5,590 bases of DNA from Candidatus Aminicenantota bacterium. GTDB taxonomy: Bacteria; Acidobacteriota; Aminicenantia; Aminicenantales; JAFGBC01. Positions 1 to 5,590 of this stretch are shown in pieces (within the stretch, counting starts at the first letter, position 1; each line of letters starts with the position of its first letter). The notes under the pieces were generated by a model. The model was not told the origin of the DNA. It ran no database searches and saw only the letters and a list, made by a program, of their open reading frames with translations. The DNA lies in contig JAFGBC010000236.1 of the NCBI GenBank assembly GCA_016933355.1, positions 1 through 5,590 of the forward strand. Direction: 5' to 3'. A program made the position numbers and the translations under genes.

Positions 1-496
1 CGGCCTCGGCGACGATGAAGTCGCCGGCGCCGAGCTTGGCGTTGGCGCCGATCGTGTTCAGCCGGCCGCCGACGATGATCGTCGGGTCGAACCCGCCCGC
101 CTCGAGGACCTGAGCGATCATCGAGGTCGTCGAGGTCTTGCCGTGGGAGCCGGCGATCGCGATCCCGTACTTCATCCGCATCAGCTCGGCCAGCATCTCG
201 GCCCGGGGGATGACCGGGATCTTGAGGGCCTTGGCTTCCTGGACCTCGACGTTGTCGTCGCGGACGGCCGAGGAGATGACGACGACGTCGGCGCCCCGCA
301 CGGACTCGGCGCGATGGCCGATCGCGACCGACGCGCCCAGCCCGCTCAGGCGGCGCGTCGCCTCGTTGGCCTGAAGGTCCGAGCCGCTGACCTCGTAGTC
401 GAGGTTGAGGAGGACTTCGGCGATGCCGTTCATGCCGGTGCCGCCGATCCCGACCAGGTGGATCCGTCTGAGCTTCCGGTAGCCTTTCTTGACCAT
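1..496 (-). CDS. murC: UDP-N-acetylmuramate--L-alanine ligase MurC, N-terminal part (3' end cut by window edge)
   Basis: MurC is the cytoplasmic ATP-dependent ligase that joins L-alanine to UDP-MurNAc, the first step of stem-peptide assembly. The window holds the first 165 codons, about a third of the usual 450-490 residues. The start of the protein carries the Rossmann-like UDP-binding domain with the HLVGIGGTGMNGIAEVL signature at residues 13-29, which separates MurC from the other Mur ligases. GSGSD-like sequence follows at about 37-40 (SGSD). The P-loop GSHGKTSTT spans residues 116-124 with the ATP-binding lysine at 120. The VGGRLN segment at 142-147 and a final VAEA at 162-165 match the central domain entry. 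The ATG at 496 is chosen because it lies one base after the murG stop, has an AAGGA ribosome site 5 bases upstream, and leaves the usual short basic leader (MVKKGYRKLRR) before the first strand. The sequence is open to the edge with no frameshift. Identity is very secure. The catalytic central and C-terminal domains cannot be assessed. Confidence 0.97.
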   Translation of the reverse strand, partial: MVKKGYRKLRRIHLVGIGGTGMNGIAEVLLNLDYEVSGSDLQANEATRRLSGLGASVAIGHRAESVRGADVVVISSAVRDDNVEVQEAKALKIPVIPRAEMLAELMRMKYGIAIAGSHGKTSTTSMIAQVLEAGGFDPTIIVGGRLNTIGANAKLGAGDFIVAEA

Positions 497-497
497 G

Positions 498-1592
498 TCA
501 GTCCTTCCCCTCGCTCCGGCCCATGAGGTCCAGGCAGAGCCGGGCGATCCGTTCCGCCGCGCCGGGGCGGCGCAGGGCGGCGAGCTTCGCCTCCATGGCG
601 GCGATCCTGCCCCGGTCGGCGGCCAGGCCGAGGACGGCGGCGGCCAGCGCCCGGGGGGCGCAGTCCTTTTCCTCGAGGACGACGGCTCCGCCCGCCTTCT
701 CCAGGGCCTTCGCGTTGTGGAGCTGGTGGCCTTCGGCGGCGGCCGCGAAGGGGACGAGGACGGCCGCCCGCCCGGCCGCGACGAGCTCGGCGCAGGTTGT
801 GGCCCCGGCCCGGCAGACGACGAGGTTGGCCCGGGCGAAGCGCGCGGGCATGTCGTCGAAGAAGGCGGCCGTTTCAACCTCCGTGAAACCTTCGGCCCGG
901 TAACGCTCGCGGACGCGGACCAGGTCCTTCTCCCCGGTCTGATGGACGATGCAAAGATCCGCCTTCCGGGCGGCCAGGAGCGGGAGCGCGGCGCCGAACG
1001 CCTCGTTGAGAAACGCCGAGCCCTGGCTGCCGCCGAAGACGAGCACCGTGAAGGGGGGGCCGGCCGGCGACGGCCCGATCCGCTCGAACCCGGAGCGGAC
1101 GGGATTGCCGAGGACGGCCGCTTTGCCCTTGAAGTACGGGACCGACTCGGGGAAGGCGACGGCCGCCGCCCGGGCCCAGGGCCGGAGCATCCGGTTGGTG
1201 AACCCGGGCCGGACGTTCGACTCGAGGAGGAGGGTCGGGACGCCGAGCAGGGCGGCCGGCAGCACGACCGGTCCCGAGCTGTAGCCGCCCGCGCCGACGA
1301 CGAGTCGCGGCCGCGTCCGCGCCAGGAGGGCCAGCGCCTGGGCCAGCGCGACCGGCAGCAGGGCGGCGCCGCGCAGGCTCTTCCAGCCGCGCCCGACCAG
1401 GCCCTCGATCGCCAGCGGGACGAACGGGAAGCCGGAACCGGCCAGCAGGCCCGCCTCGAGGCGCCGGCGGCCTCCGGCGAAGACGACCGGCAGCCCGGGG
1501 TCGATCTCGCGCAGGGCGCGGGCCACGGCCAGGGCCGGAAAGAGATGGCCGCCCGTGCCTCCGCCGCTCATGACGACGCCCCGGGTGTTCAT
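498..1592 (-). CDS. murG: UDP-N-acetylglucosamine--MurNAc-(pentapeptide) pyrophosphoryl-undecaprenol GlcNAc transferase MurG
   Basis: MurG is the peripheral inner-membrane glycosyltransferase (GT28, GT-B fold) that adds GlcNAc from UDP-GlcNAc to lipid I, giving lipid II. The product is 364 residues, normal for the family (E. coli 355). The N-domain has the glycine loop GGGTGGH at 10-16 and GGYSSGP at 102-108. The acceptor-side segment LESNVRPGFTN lies at 123-133 and LGNPVR at 161-166. The C-domain has the second glycine loop GGSQGS at 187-192, FFDDM at 244-248, and the nucleotide-sugar site CRAGATTCAE at 260-269 ending in the conserved Glu. HQLHNA at 289-294 completes it. The ATG at 1592 overlaps the ftsW stop as ATGA and keeps the first beta-strand (residues 4-8). 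An in-frame ATG at residue 8 would delete that strand. No Shine-Dalgarno motif is visible, so initiation probably depends on ftsW translation. The frame stays open far upstream through ftsW, but that extension is an Arg/Pro/Gly-rich shadow. The usual HEQN motif reads LESN here. Confidence 0.97.
   Translation of the reverse strand: MNTRGVVMSGGGTGGHLFPALAVARALREIDPGLPVVFAGGRRRLEAGLLAGSGFPFVPLAIEGLVGRGWKSLRGAALLPVALAQALALLARTRPRLVVGAGGYSSGPVVLPAALLGVPTLLLESNVRPGFTNRMLRPWARAAAVAFPESVPYFKGKAAVLGNPVRSGFERIGPSPAGPPFTVLVFGGSQGSAFLNEAFGAALPLLAARKADLCIVHQTGEKDLVRVRERYRAEGFTEVETAAFFDDMPARFARANLVVCRAGATTCAELVAAGRAAVLVPFAAAAEGHQLHNAKALEKAGGAVVLEEKDCAPRALAAAVLGLAADRGRIAAMEAKLAALRRPGAAERIARLCLDLMGRSEGKD
502..510 (-). 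promoter_or_regulatory. Ribosome binding site of murC
   Basis: Read on the minus strand the bases are GGGGAAGGA, with AAGGA ending 5 bases before the murC ATG. The site lies inside the last codons of murG, so ribosomes ending murG could also re-initiate here. Its spacing supports the ATG at 496 as the true start. Confidence 0.7.
1589..1592 (-). promoter_or_regulatory. ATGA stop/start overlap coupling ftsW to murG
   Basis: The ftsW stop codon TGA (1591-1589) shares bases with the murG start ATG (1592-1590). The 20 or so bases upstream have no purine-rich Shine-Dalgarno stretch. This is the classic arrangement for termination-reinitiation, which would keep MurG output tied to FtsW translation. 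The overlap is seen directly; the coupling is inferred. Confidence 0.75.
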
Positions 1593-2704
1593 GGCTGATA
1601 GGGGTCCGTCTTGCCCCGGCGCTGGGAGATGTTGAGGATGATGCCGATCGAGGCCAGCGTCATGACCAGAGAGGATCGTCCGTAGCTCATGAGCGGCAGC
1701 GGGATGCCTTTGGCCGGGCCCAGCCCCAGGACGATCGTGATGTTGAGGAGGGCCTGGGTCCCGATCATCAGGACGAGCCCGAGCACGGTCATCTGGGCGG
1801 CCGGTCCCGGCGCCCGCCGGAAGATGACGATGCCCCGCCAGATGAGCAGGACGAACATGACCAGGACGAACAGAGCTCCCACCAGGCCCGTTTCCTCGCC
1901 GATGATGGCGTAGAGGAAATCGGTGTGGGCGCAGGGCAGGAAGAACAGCTTCTGGGTGCTTTCCCCGATGCTGACGCCCAGCAGACCGCCCGACCCGACG
2001 GCGAGCTTGGACTGGATGACCTGGAATCCGGCGCCGAGCGGGTCGCGGCCCGGAAACAGGAAGGCCAGAATCCGCTGGACGCGGTAGGGCGCTTGGACGA
2101 GATAGAGGCCGAACAGCGCGGCCGAAGACAGGCCCAGGACCGCAAGGTGCTTGAGCCGGATGCCGCCCACGAAGAGGATCAGGACGCAGTTCGTAAAGAT
2201 CAGGAGGCCGGTCCCGTAGTCGGGCTCGAGGAGAATGAGAAGGGTGAAGGCCAGGACGACGGCCAGGGGCGAGACGAGGCCGCGCAGCTCGCGCAGGGCG
2301 TCTTTCTTCCGGTCGACCGTATAGGCGAGGAAAAGGACGAGGCTGACCTTGGCCAGCTCGGAGGGCTGGAAGCGAAGCCCGCGGAAGAAGACCCAGCGCT
2401 GGGTCTGGGCGATGCCCGGCATCGCGAAGCAGAGCAGCAGCAGAAGGCCGGATGCGGCCAGCAGGCCGTAGACGAAAGCCTTGCTGCGGTAAAAAGGGAG
2501 GCGGACCTGGACGAGGCCGAGCATGAGGCCGATCCCGAGGACCGCGCCCAGGAGCTGCTGGGCCTGGTAGTGGAAAGGCTGCTGGTATTTCTCGGAGGCG
2601 ACGACGCCCGAGGTGCTGAAGACCATGACGATCCCGCCGATGACGAGGATGATCGTGATGAAGAACAACCCCTTGTCGAACCCGCCGACCCGGACGGTCT
2701 CCAT
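1589..2704 (-). CDS. ftsW: SEDS-family peptidoglycan glycosyltransferase FtsW
   Basis: FtsW is the divisome's lipid II polymerase, an integral membrane SEDS protein that works with a class B penicillin-binding protein (FtsI) at the septum. The 371-residue product has about ten hydrophobic segments, roughly at 13-31, 48-66, 76-94, 118-131, 143-160, 165-181, 185-204, 266-290, 304-326 and 345-360. Family hallmarks are RWVFFRGLRFQPSELAK at 103-119, EPDYGTG at 160-166, and AHTDFLYAIIGEETG at 259-273. The Asp at 262 matches the catalytic aspartate of FtsW/RodA, placed in the large loop before the eighth segment. KGIPLPLMSYGRSS at 332-345 corresponds to the C-terminal KGxxLPxxSYGGSS signature, with Arg in place of the second Gly. 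SEDS members FtsW, RodA and SpoVE are alike in sequence; its place between murD and murG argues for FtsW. It is slightly shorter than E. coli FtsW (414), mainly at the termini. The ATG at 2704 is 2 bases after the murD stop, with AAAGGAG upstream. Confidence 0.95.
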   Translation of the reverse strand: METVRVGGFDKGLFFITIILVIGGIVMVFSTSGVVASEKYQQPFHYQAQQLLGAVLGIGLMLGLVQVRLPFYRSKAFVYGLLAASGLLLLLCFAMPGIAQTQRWVFFRGLRFQPSELAKVSLVLFLAYTVDRKKDALRELRGLVSPLAVVLAFTLLILLEPDYGTGLLIFTNCVLILFVGGIRLKHLAVLGLSSAALFGLYLVQAPYRVQRILAFLFPGRDPLGAGFQVIQSKLAVGSGGLLGVSIGESTQKLFFLPCAHTDFLYAIIGEETGLVGALFVLVMFVLLIWRGIVIFRRAPGPAAQMTVLGLVLMIGTQALLNITIVLGLGPAKGIPLPLMSYGRSSLVMTLASIGIILNISQRRGKTDPYQP

Positions 2705-2706
2705 GG

Positions 2707-4074
2707 TCAGGACCGCTCCTTTCCCAGCCGGCGGCCGAGCGCCCGGACCTCGCGCTTGAAGACCCGGCCGCGCTCCTCATAGTCCCGGAACCAATCGAAG
2801 CTGGCGCAGGCCGGCGCCAGCAGGACGACGTCGCCGGGCCGGGCGGCCTCGAACCCTAGGGCGACCGCCTCCCGCATCGAGCCGGCTTCGACGACCGGGG
2901 CGGCGCCGGCCAGGCCCTTGCGGATCTTGTCCTTGGAGTCGCCGATCAGGACCACGGTCCGGACCCGGGCCCGGAGCTCGCGGCGGAGCAGGCGGAAATC
3001 GCCGCCCTTGTCCTTGCCGCCGAGGAGGAGGACGATCGGGCCCGGGAAGGACTGGAGGGCCTTGAGGGTCGCGTCGACCGTCGTGGCCTTGGAGTCGTTG
3101 ACGAAGCGGACGCGGCGGGCGCTCGGGACGGGTTCGAGCCGGTGCTCGATCCCGCGGAAGGAGCGGACGGCGTTCCGCATCGCCGCGGCCGGCGCTCCGA
3201 GGACGTGGCCGATGAGGCAGGCCGCCATCGCGTTTTCCAGGTTGTGAGCGCCCGGCACCGGGACCTCGGCGGCCCGGAGGATGCGGCGCTCGTCGCGGTC
3301 GCGGAGGACGATCCAGCCGTCCGCGAGGAAGCAGCCGGCCCGCAGCCGCCGGCGCCGGCTGAAGCCCAGGACCCGCGAGGGCAGGCTCCCGGCCAGGGCC
3401 CAGGTCCGGGCGTCCTCGCGGTTGAGGATGGCCGTATCGCCGGGCGCTTGGCGGGCGAAGAGCTTTTTCTTGGCTTCGTAGTAGTCCTCGAAGCTGGGGT
3501 GCCAGTCGAGGTGGTTCAAGGAGAGGTTGAGGAAGGCGGCGACCGGCGCCCGGAACAGCTCCGTGTACTGGAGCTGGAAGCTCGACAGCTCGGTGACGTA
3601 GATGTCCGCGGGCCGGCTCTTCGCCGCGAAGGCGATCAGCGGGATGTCGATGTTCCCGGCTGGACGGGCGCGAAGCCCGGCCCGCTGGAGGATCAAGGCG
3701 GCCAGGGTCGTCGTCGTCGTCTTGCCGTTGGACCCCGTGATGCCGACGATCGTCCCCTTCAGGAACCGGAAGGCGACCTCGACCTCGGACAGGACCGGAA
3801 CGCCCGCCGCCCGGGCCGCCCGAATTTCGGGGATGTCCGGGACTCCCGGGCTGGGGACGATGAGATCCGCCGTCCGGAAGGTGCGGAGGACATGGCCGCC
3901 CGTTTCCAGGACGGCGCCGCGCGCCCGCAGCTCGGCGGCGGCCCGGCCCAGCTCGTCCTCGCGCTTTCGCTCGCTGACCGTGACGCGCGCCCCCCGCTCG
4001 AGAAGGAAGCGGGCGGCCGCCCGGCCCGTCTTGGCCAGGCCGACGATCACGATCCTTTTTCCGGCGATGTCCAT
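2707..4074 (-). CDS. murD: UDP-N-acetylmuramoyl-L-alanine--D-glutamate ligase MurD
   Basis: MurD is the cytoplasmic ATP-dependent ligase that adds D-glutamate to UDP-MurNAc-L-Ala. The 455-residue protein has normal length (E. coli 438) and all three domains. The N-terminal UDP-binding domain opens with KRIVIVGLAKTGRAAARFL (6-24) and holds PSPGVP at 74-79. The ATPase domain has the P-loop GITGSNGKTTT at 111-121, ELSSFQL at 162-168, and NHLDWH at 187-192. YEAKKKLF at 199-206 contains Lys202, the likely carbamylated lysine. GAHNLENAMAA (275-285) and FRGIEHRLE (306-314) precede the C-terminal domain, which carries NDSKATT (326-332), GGKDKGGDF (352-360) and APACASFDWFRDYEERG (420-436). The NDSKATT and SFD motifs mark MurD rather than MurC, MurE or MurF. 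The ATG at 4074 lies 4 bases after the mraY stop; the upstream GAGATAGAGAG is only a weak ribosome site, so coupling to mraY is plausible. The GNIG motif reads GNID here. Confidence 0.97.
   Translation of the reverse strand: MDIAGKRIVIVGLAKTGRAAARFLLERGARVTVSERKREDELGRAAAELRARGAVLETGGHVLRTFRTADLIVPSPGVPDIPEIRAARAAGVPVLSEVEVAFRFLKGTIVGITGSNGKTTTTTLAALILQRAGLRARPAGNIDIPLIAFAAKSRPADIYVTELSSFQLQYTELFRAPVAAFLNLSLNHLDWHPSFEDYYEAKKKLFARQAPGDTAILNREDARTWALAGSLPSRVLGFSRRRRLRAGCFLADGWIVLRDRDERRILRAAEVPVPGAHNLENAMAACLIGHVLGAPAAAMRNAVRSFRGIEHRLEPVPSARRVRFVNDSKATTVDATLKALQSFPGPIVLLLGGKDKGGDFRLLRRELRARVRTVVLIGDSKDKIRKGLAGAAPVVEAGSMREAVALGFEAARPGDVVLLAPACASFDWFRDYEERGRVFKREVRALGRRLGKERS
2716..2722 (-). promoter_or_regulatory. 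Ribosome binding site of ftsW
   Basis: On the minus strand the bases are AAAGGAG, inside the 3' end of murD and 11 bases before the ftsW ATG. The motif is strong but the spacing is longer than the usual 5-9 bases, which may moderate initiation. Confidence 0.65.
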
Positions 4075-4078
4075 CTCT

Positions 4079-5167
4079 CTATCTCAACTTGAGGGTCGCC
4101 AGGCTGAACAGGGCGAAGATGACGGCCAGGATCCAGAAGCGGATGACGACCTTTTCCTCCCGCCAGCCGGCCAGCTCGAAATGATGGTGGAGGGGCGCCA
4201 TCCGGAAGATGCGCTTTCCGCCGCTCAGCTTGTAATAGCCGACCTGGGCCAGGACCGAAAGGGCCTCGAGGATGAAGACGCCGGCCACCGAGAAGAGGAG
4301 GAACTCCTGCTTGATGAGGATGGCGATGACGGCCAGGGTCGCGCCCAGCGACAGGGCGCCGACGTCGCCCATGAAGATCTGGGCCGGGTGGCAGTTGAAC
4401 CACAGGAAGCCCAGGCAGGCGCCGGTCAGGGCCCCGGCGAAGACGGTCAGCTCGGCCGCGCGCGGGACGCGGGCGATAGCCAGGTACTGGGAGAAGACGG
4501 CGTGGCCGGCGATATAGGTCAGCGCCGTGAGCGCCGCCGCGCTGACCAGGGTTAGGCCGATGGCCAGCCCGTCCAGGCCGTCGGCGAGGTTGACGGCGTT
4601 CGAGGAGCCGACCAGGATGAAGACGATCCAGGGGAGATAGAGCCAGCCGAGGTAGGGGATCCACTCCTTGAGGAAGGGGAAGCTCAGCCGGAGGCTGAAG
4701 ACGCCCTCCTGCCCGAGCGCGATGAGGATGAGGCCGACCCCGAGCGCGAGGACGGTCTGGAGGGCGAGCTTGGGCCGGGTCCGGAGGCCCAGCGACCGCT
4801 TGCGCGTGAGCTTGACGTAATCGTCCCAGAATCCGATCAGGCCGAAGGACAGCATGGTCAGCATGGCGATCCAGACGTACGTGTTGCCGAGGTTGCCCCA
4901 AAGCAGGGTGGGGATGAGGGTCGAGGCGATGATCAGGAGACCGCCCATGGACGGCGTCCCCTTCTTGCCCTGGTGGGACTGCGGCCCTTCTTGGCGGATT
5001 TCCTGGCCGATGTTCTTGTTCCGCAGCGTGCGGATGAGCCAGGGGCCGAGGACGAAGCTGAGGAGGAGGGCGGTGATCCCGGCCAGGCCCGTCCGGACCG
5101 TGATGTAGCGGAAGACGTTGAAGAAGAAGATGGAGTCCCGGAGCGGAACGAGCAGCCAGTACAGCAC
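4079..5167 (-). CDS. mraY: Phospho-N-acetylmuramoyl-pentapeptide transferase MraY
   Basis: MraY is the integral membrane enzyme that transfers phospho-MurNAc-pentapeptide from UDP to undecaprenyl phosphate, forming lipid I on the inner face of the membrane. The 362-residue product is colinear with E. coli MraY (360) from MLYWLL to the LATLKLR end. Landmarks are FNVFRYITVRTG (16-27), KKGTPSMGG (68-76), the DD pair of FWDDYVKLTRK (113-123; Asp115 and Asp116), and NLADGLDGLA (193-202). FLWFN (254-258) and FMGDVGALSLGA (265-276, Asp268) follow, then the cytoplasmic histidine motif MAPLHHHFELAGW (323-335). These three Asp sites and the His triplet are the known Mg2+ and uridine-nucleotide site residues of the family. 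About ten membrane segments are evident. The start is GTG at 5167, one base after the murF stop, supported by AAGGAGG six bases upstream and by alignment of the first residues. The stop is TAG. The GDVGSLALGG motif has Ala for Ser at 271. Confidence 0.98.
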   Translation of the reverse strand: MLYWLLVPLRDSIFFFNVFRYITVRTGLAGITALLLSFVLGPWLIRTLRNKNIGQEIRQEGPQSHQGKKGTPSMGGLLIIASTLIPTLLWGNLGNTYVWIAMLTMLSFGLIGFWDDYVKLTRKRSLGLRTRPKLALQTVLALGVGLILIALGQEGVFSLRLSFPFLKEWIPYLGWLYLPWIVFILVGSSNAVNLADGLDGLAIGLTLVSAAALTALTYIAGHAVFSQYLAIARVPRAAELTVFAGALTGACLGFLWFNCHPAQIFMGDVGALSLGATLAVIAILIKQEFLLFSVAGVFILEALSVLAQVGYYKLSGGKRIFRMAPLHHHFELAGWREEKVVIRFWILAVIFALFSLATLKLR

Positions 5168-5168
5168 G

Positions 5169-5590
5169 TCAGGCCTCCTTGTACCGGGCCTTGAGGCGTT
5201 CCACGACCGTCTCGAGCTTCATGCCCCGCGACCCCTTGACGAGCACGAGGTCCCCCGGCCGGACGAGGTCGGGAACGGCCGCGGCGGCCTCGTCCGAGGT
5301 TTCGAAAGACGCGATCTCCGCGCCGTCCAGTCCCTCGGCCCGCGCGCCCTCGGCCATCAGGCGGGCGAGAGGGCCGACCGTGACCAGCGGCGCCCAGCCT
5401 TCCCGGGCCGCCCGCCGGCCGGCATCCTCATGGAACACCGGAGCGTAGGGGCCGAGCTCCAGCATGTCGCCCAGGACCGCCACGCGCCGCCGCGCCGGGA
5501 GACCGGCGAGGCCGTGGAGGGCCCCCTCGAGCGCCCGCGGGTTCGAATTGTAGGACTCGTCGACGAGCGTGACGTCCCCGCCGAGGCGGA
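5169..5590 (-). CDS. murF: UDP-N-acetylmuramoyl-tripeptide--D-alanyl-D-alanine ligase MurF, C-terminal part (5' end cut by window edge)
   Basis: MurF is the last cytoplasmic Mur ligase; it adds the D-Ala-D-Ala dipeptide to UDP-MurNAc-tripeptide. The visible part is the last 139 codons plus a TGA stop, roughly the final third of a protein usually about 450 residues long. It covers the C-terminal Mur ligase domain. It opens with RLGGDVTLVDESYNSNPRAL, matching the MurF motif D-[DE]-x-YNANP. RRRVAVLGDMLELG follows, then the FHEDAGRRAA segment (equivalent to HxxxG), VTVGPLARLMAEGA, and the ending DLVLVKGSRGMKLETVVERL. The VLGDMLELG and LVKGSRxMxxE motifs are specific for MurF among the Mur ligases. 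An internal GTG at 5483 is not a start, since homologous sequence continues upstream to the edge. The gene ends one base before mraY, as is usual in dcw clusters. The ATPase core is outside the window, so completeness of the gene cannot be judged. Confidence 0.96.
   Translation of the reverse strand, partial: RLGGDVTLVDESYNSNPRALEGALHGLAGLPARRRVAVLGDMLELGPYAPVFHEDAGRRAAREGWAPLVTVGPLARLMAEGARAEGLDGAEIASFETSDEAAAAVPDLVRPGDLVLVKGSRGMKLETVVERLKARYKEA
5174..5180 (-). promoter_or_regulatory. Ribosome binding site deciding the GTG start of mraY
   Basis: On the minus strand the bases are AAGGAGG, six bases before the GTG at 5167 and inside the last codons of murF. This is the best Shine-Dalgarno match in the window. 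It settles the choice of a GTG start, which no upstream ATG in frame competes with. Confidence 0.85.

Noticed and set aside
489..1598. Plus-strand open frame of 369 codons opposite murG
   Set aside because: It is antisense to an intact murG, its translation is low-complexity and charged (Gly, Arg, Glu, Asp), and no motif or ribosome site supports it.
1593..2780. Upstream extension of the murG reading frame through ftsW, giving an open frame of 760 codons
   Set aside because: The extension is rich in Arg, Pro, Gly and Ala with no recognisable domain, and it lies over ftsW, whose frame has full SEDS motifs. Long stop-free alternative frames are expected at this GC content. MurG homology starts at the ATG at 1592.
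1925..2782. Plus-strand open frame of 285 codons opposite ftsW
   Set aside because: The highly acidic Glu/Asp/Gln-rich composition is what the complement of a hydrophobic membrane-protein gene gives. No domain is recognisable.
4083..4093. Small perfect inverted repeat (CTCAA, one base, TTGAG) at the end of mraY
   Set aside because: A one-base loop cannot form a stable hairpin, there is no T-run after it, and the bases are the last codons of mraY. It is not a terminator.
3142..4555. Overlapping plus-strand open frames of 316 and 317 codons opposite murD and the end of mraY
   Set aside because: Both are shadows of conserved minus-strand genes. They overlap each other in different frames, and their composition shows no protein-family pattern.
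4047..4901. Minus-strand open frame of 284 codons in a different frame within mraY
   Set aside because: It overlaps mraY on the same strand; its translation is Arg/Pro/Gly/His-rich with no motifs, while the mraY frame matches the family end to end.
5169..5483. A separate small gene starting at the GTG at 5483
   Set aside because: MurF-specific sequence (DESYNSNP) continues in the same frame upstream to the window edge, so this is the C-terminus of murF rather than an independent gene.

Overview
This window is a compact, ordinary stretch of the bacterial division and cell wall (dcw) cluster. All real genes read leftward, on the minus strand. In transcription order (right to left) they are murF (3' part only), mraY, murD, ftsW, murG and murC (5' part only). 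They encode the late cytoplasmic and membrane steps of peptidoglycan precursor synthesis plus the SEDS polymerase of the divisome.

Layout: murF enters from the right edge and ends at 5169. mraY (5167-4079) starts with GTG one base after the murF stop. murD (4074-2707) follows after 4 bases, and ftsW (2704-1589) after 2 bases. murG (1592-498) overlaps ftsW by 4 bases (ATGA), and murC (496 to the left edge) starts one base after the murG stop. No gap exceeds 4 bases, so there is no room for an intergenic promoter, terminator or RNA gene. The whole window is almost certainly part of one polycistronic operon whose promoter lies beyond the right edge.

How the genes work together: MurC, MurD and MurF are Mur ligases that add L-Ala, D-Glu and the terminal dipeptide (usually D-Ala-D-Ala) to UDP-MurNAc. 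MraY moves phospho-MurNAc-pentapeptide onto undecaprenyl phosphate to give lipid I. MurG adds GlcNAc to give lipid II. FtsW polymerises lipid II at the septum. murE, which adds the third residue, would be expected just upstream of murF, outside the window.

Organism: base composition is strongly GC-rich (my visual estimate is about two thirds G+C), with G or C at most third codon positions. The order murF-mraY-murD-ftsW-murG-murC is the widespread arrangement of Gram-negative dcw clusters; many Firmicutes place other genes after murG. Sequence details such as the shortened FtsW tails and unusual motif variants do not point to well-known Proteobacteria. An Acidobacteriota- or Aminicenantota-like diderm is a guess only. 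I found no mobile elements, CRISPR arrays, tRNAs, rRNAs, significant repeats or frameshifts, and no evidence of a novel system. The points worth a second look are small substitutions in conserved motifs of otherwise intact enzymes.
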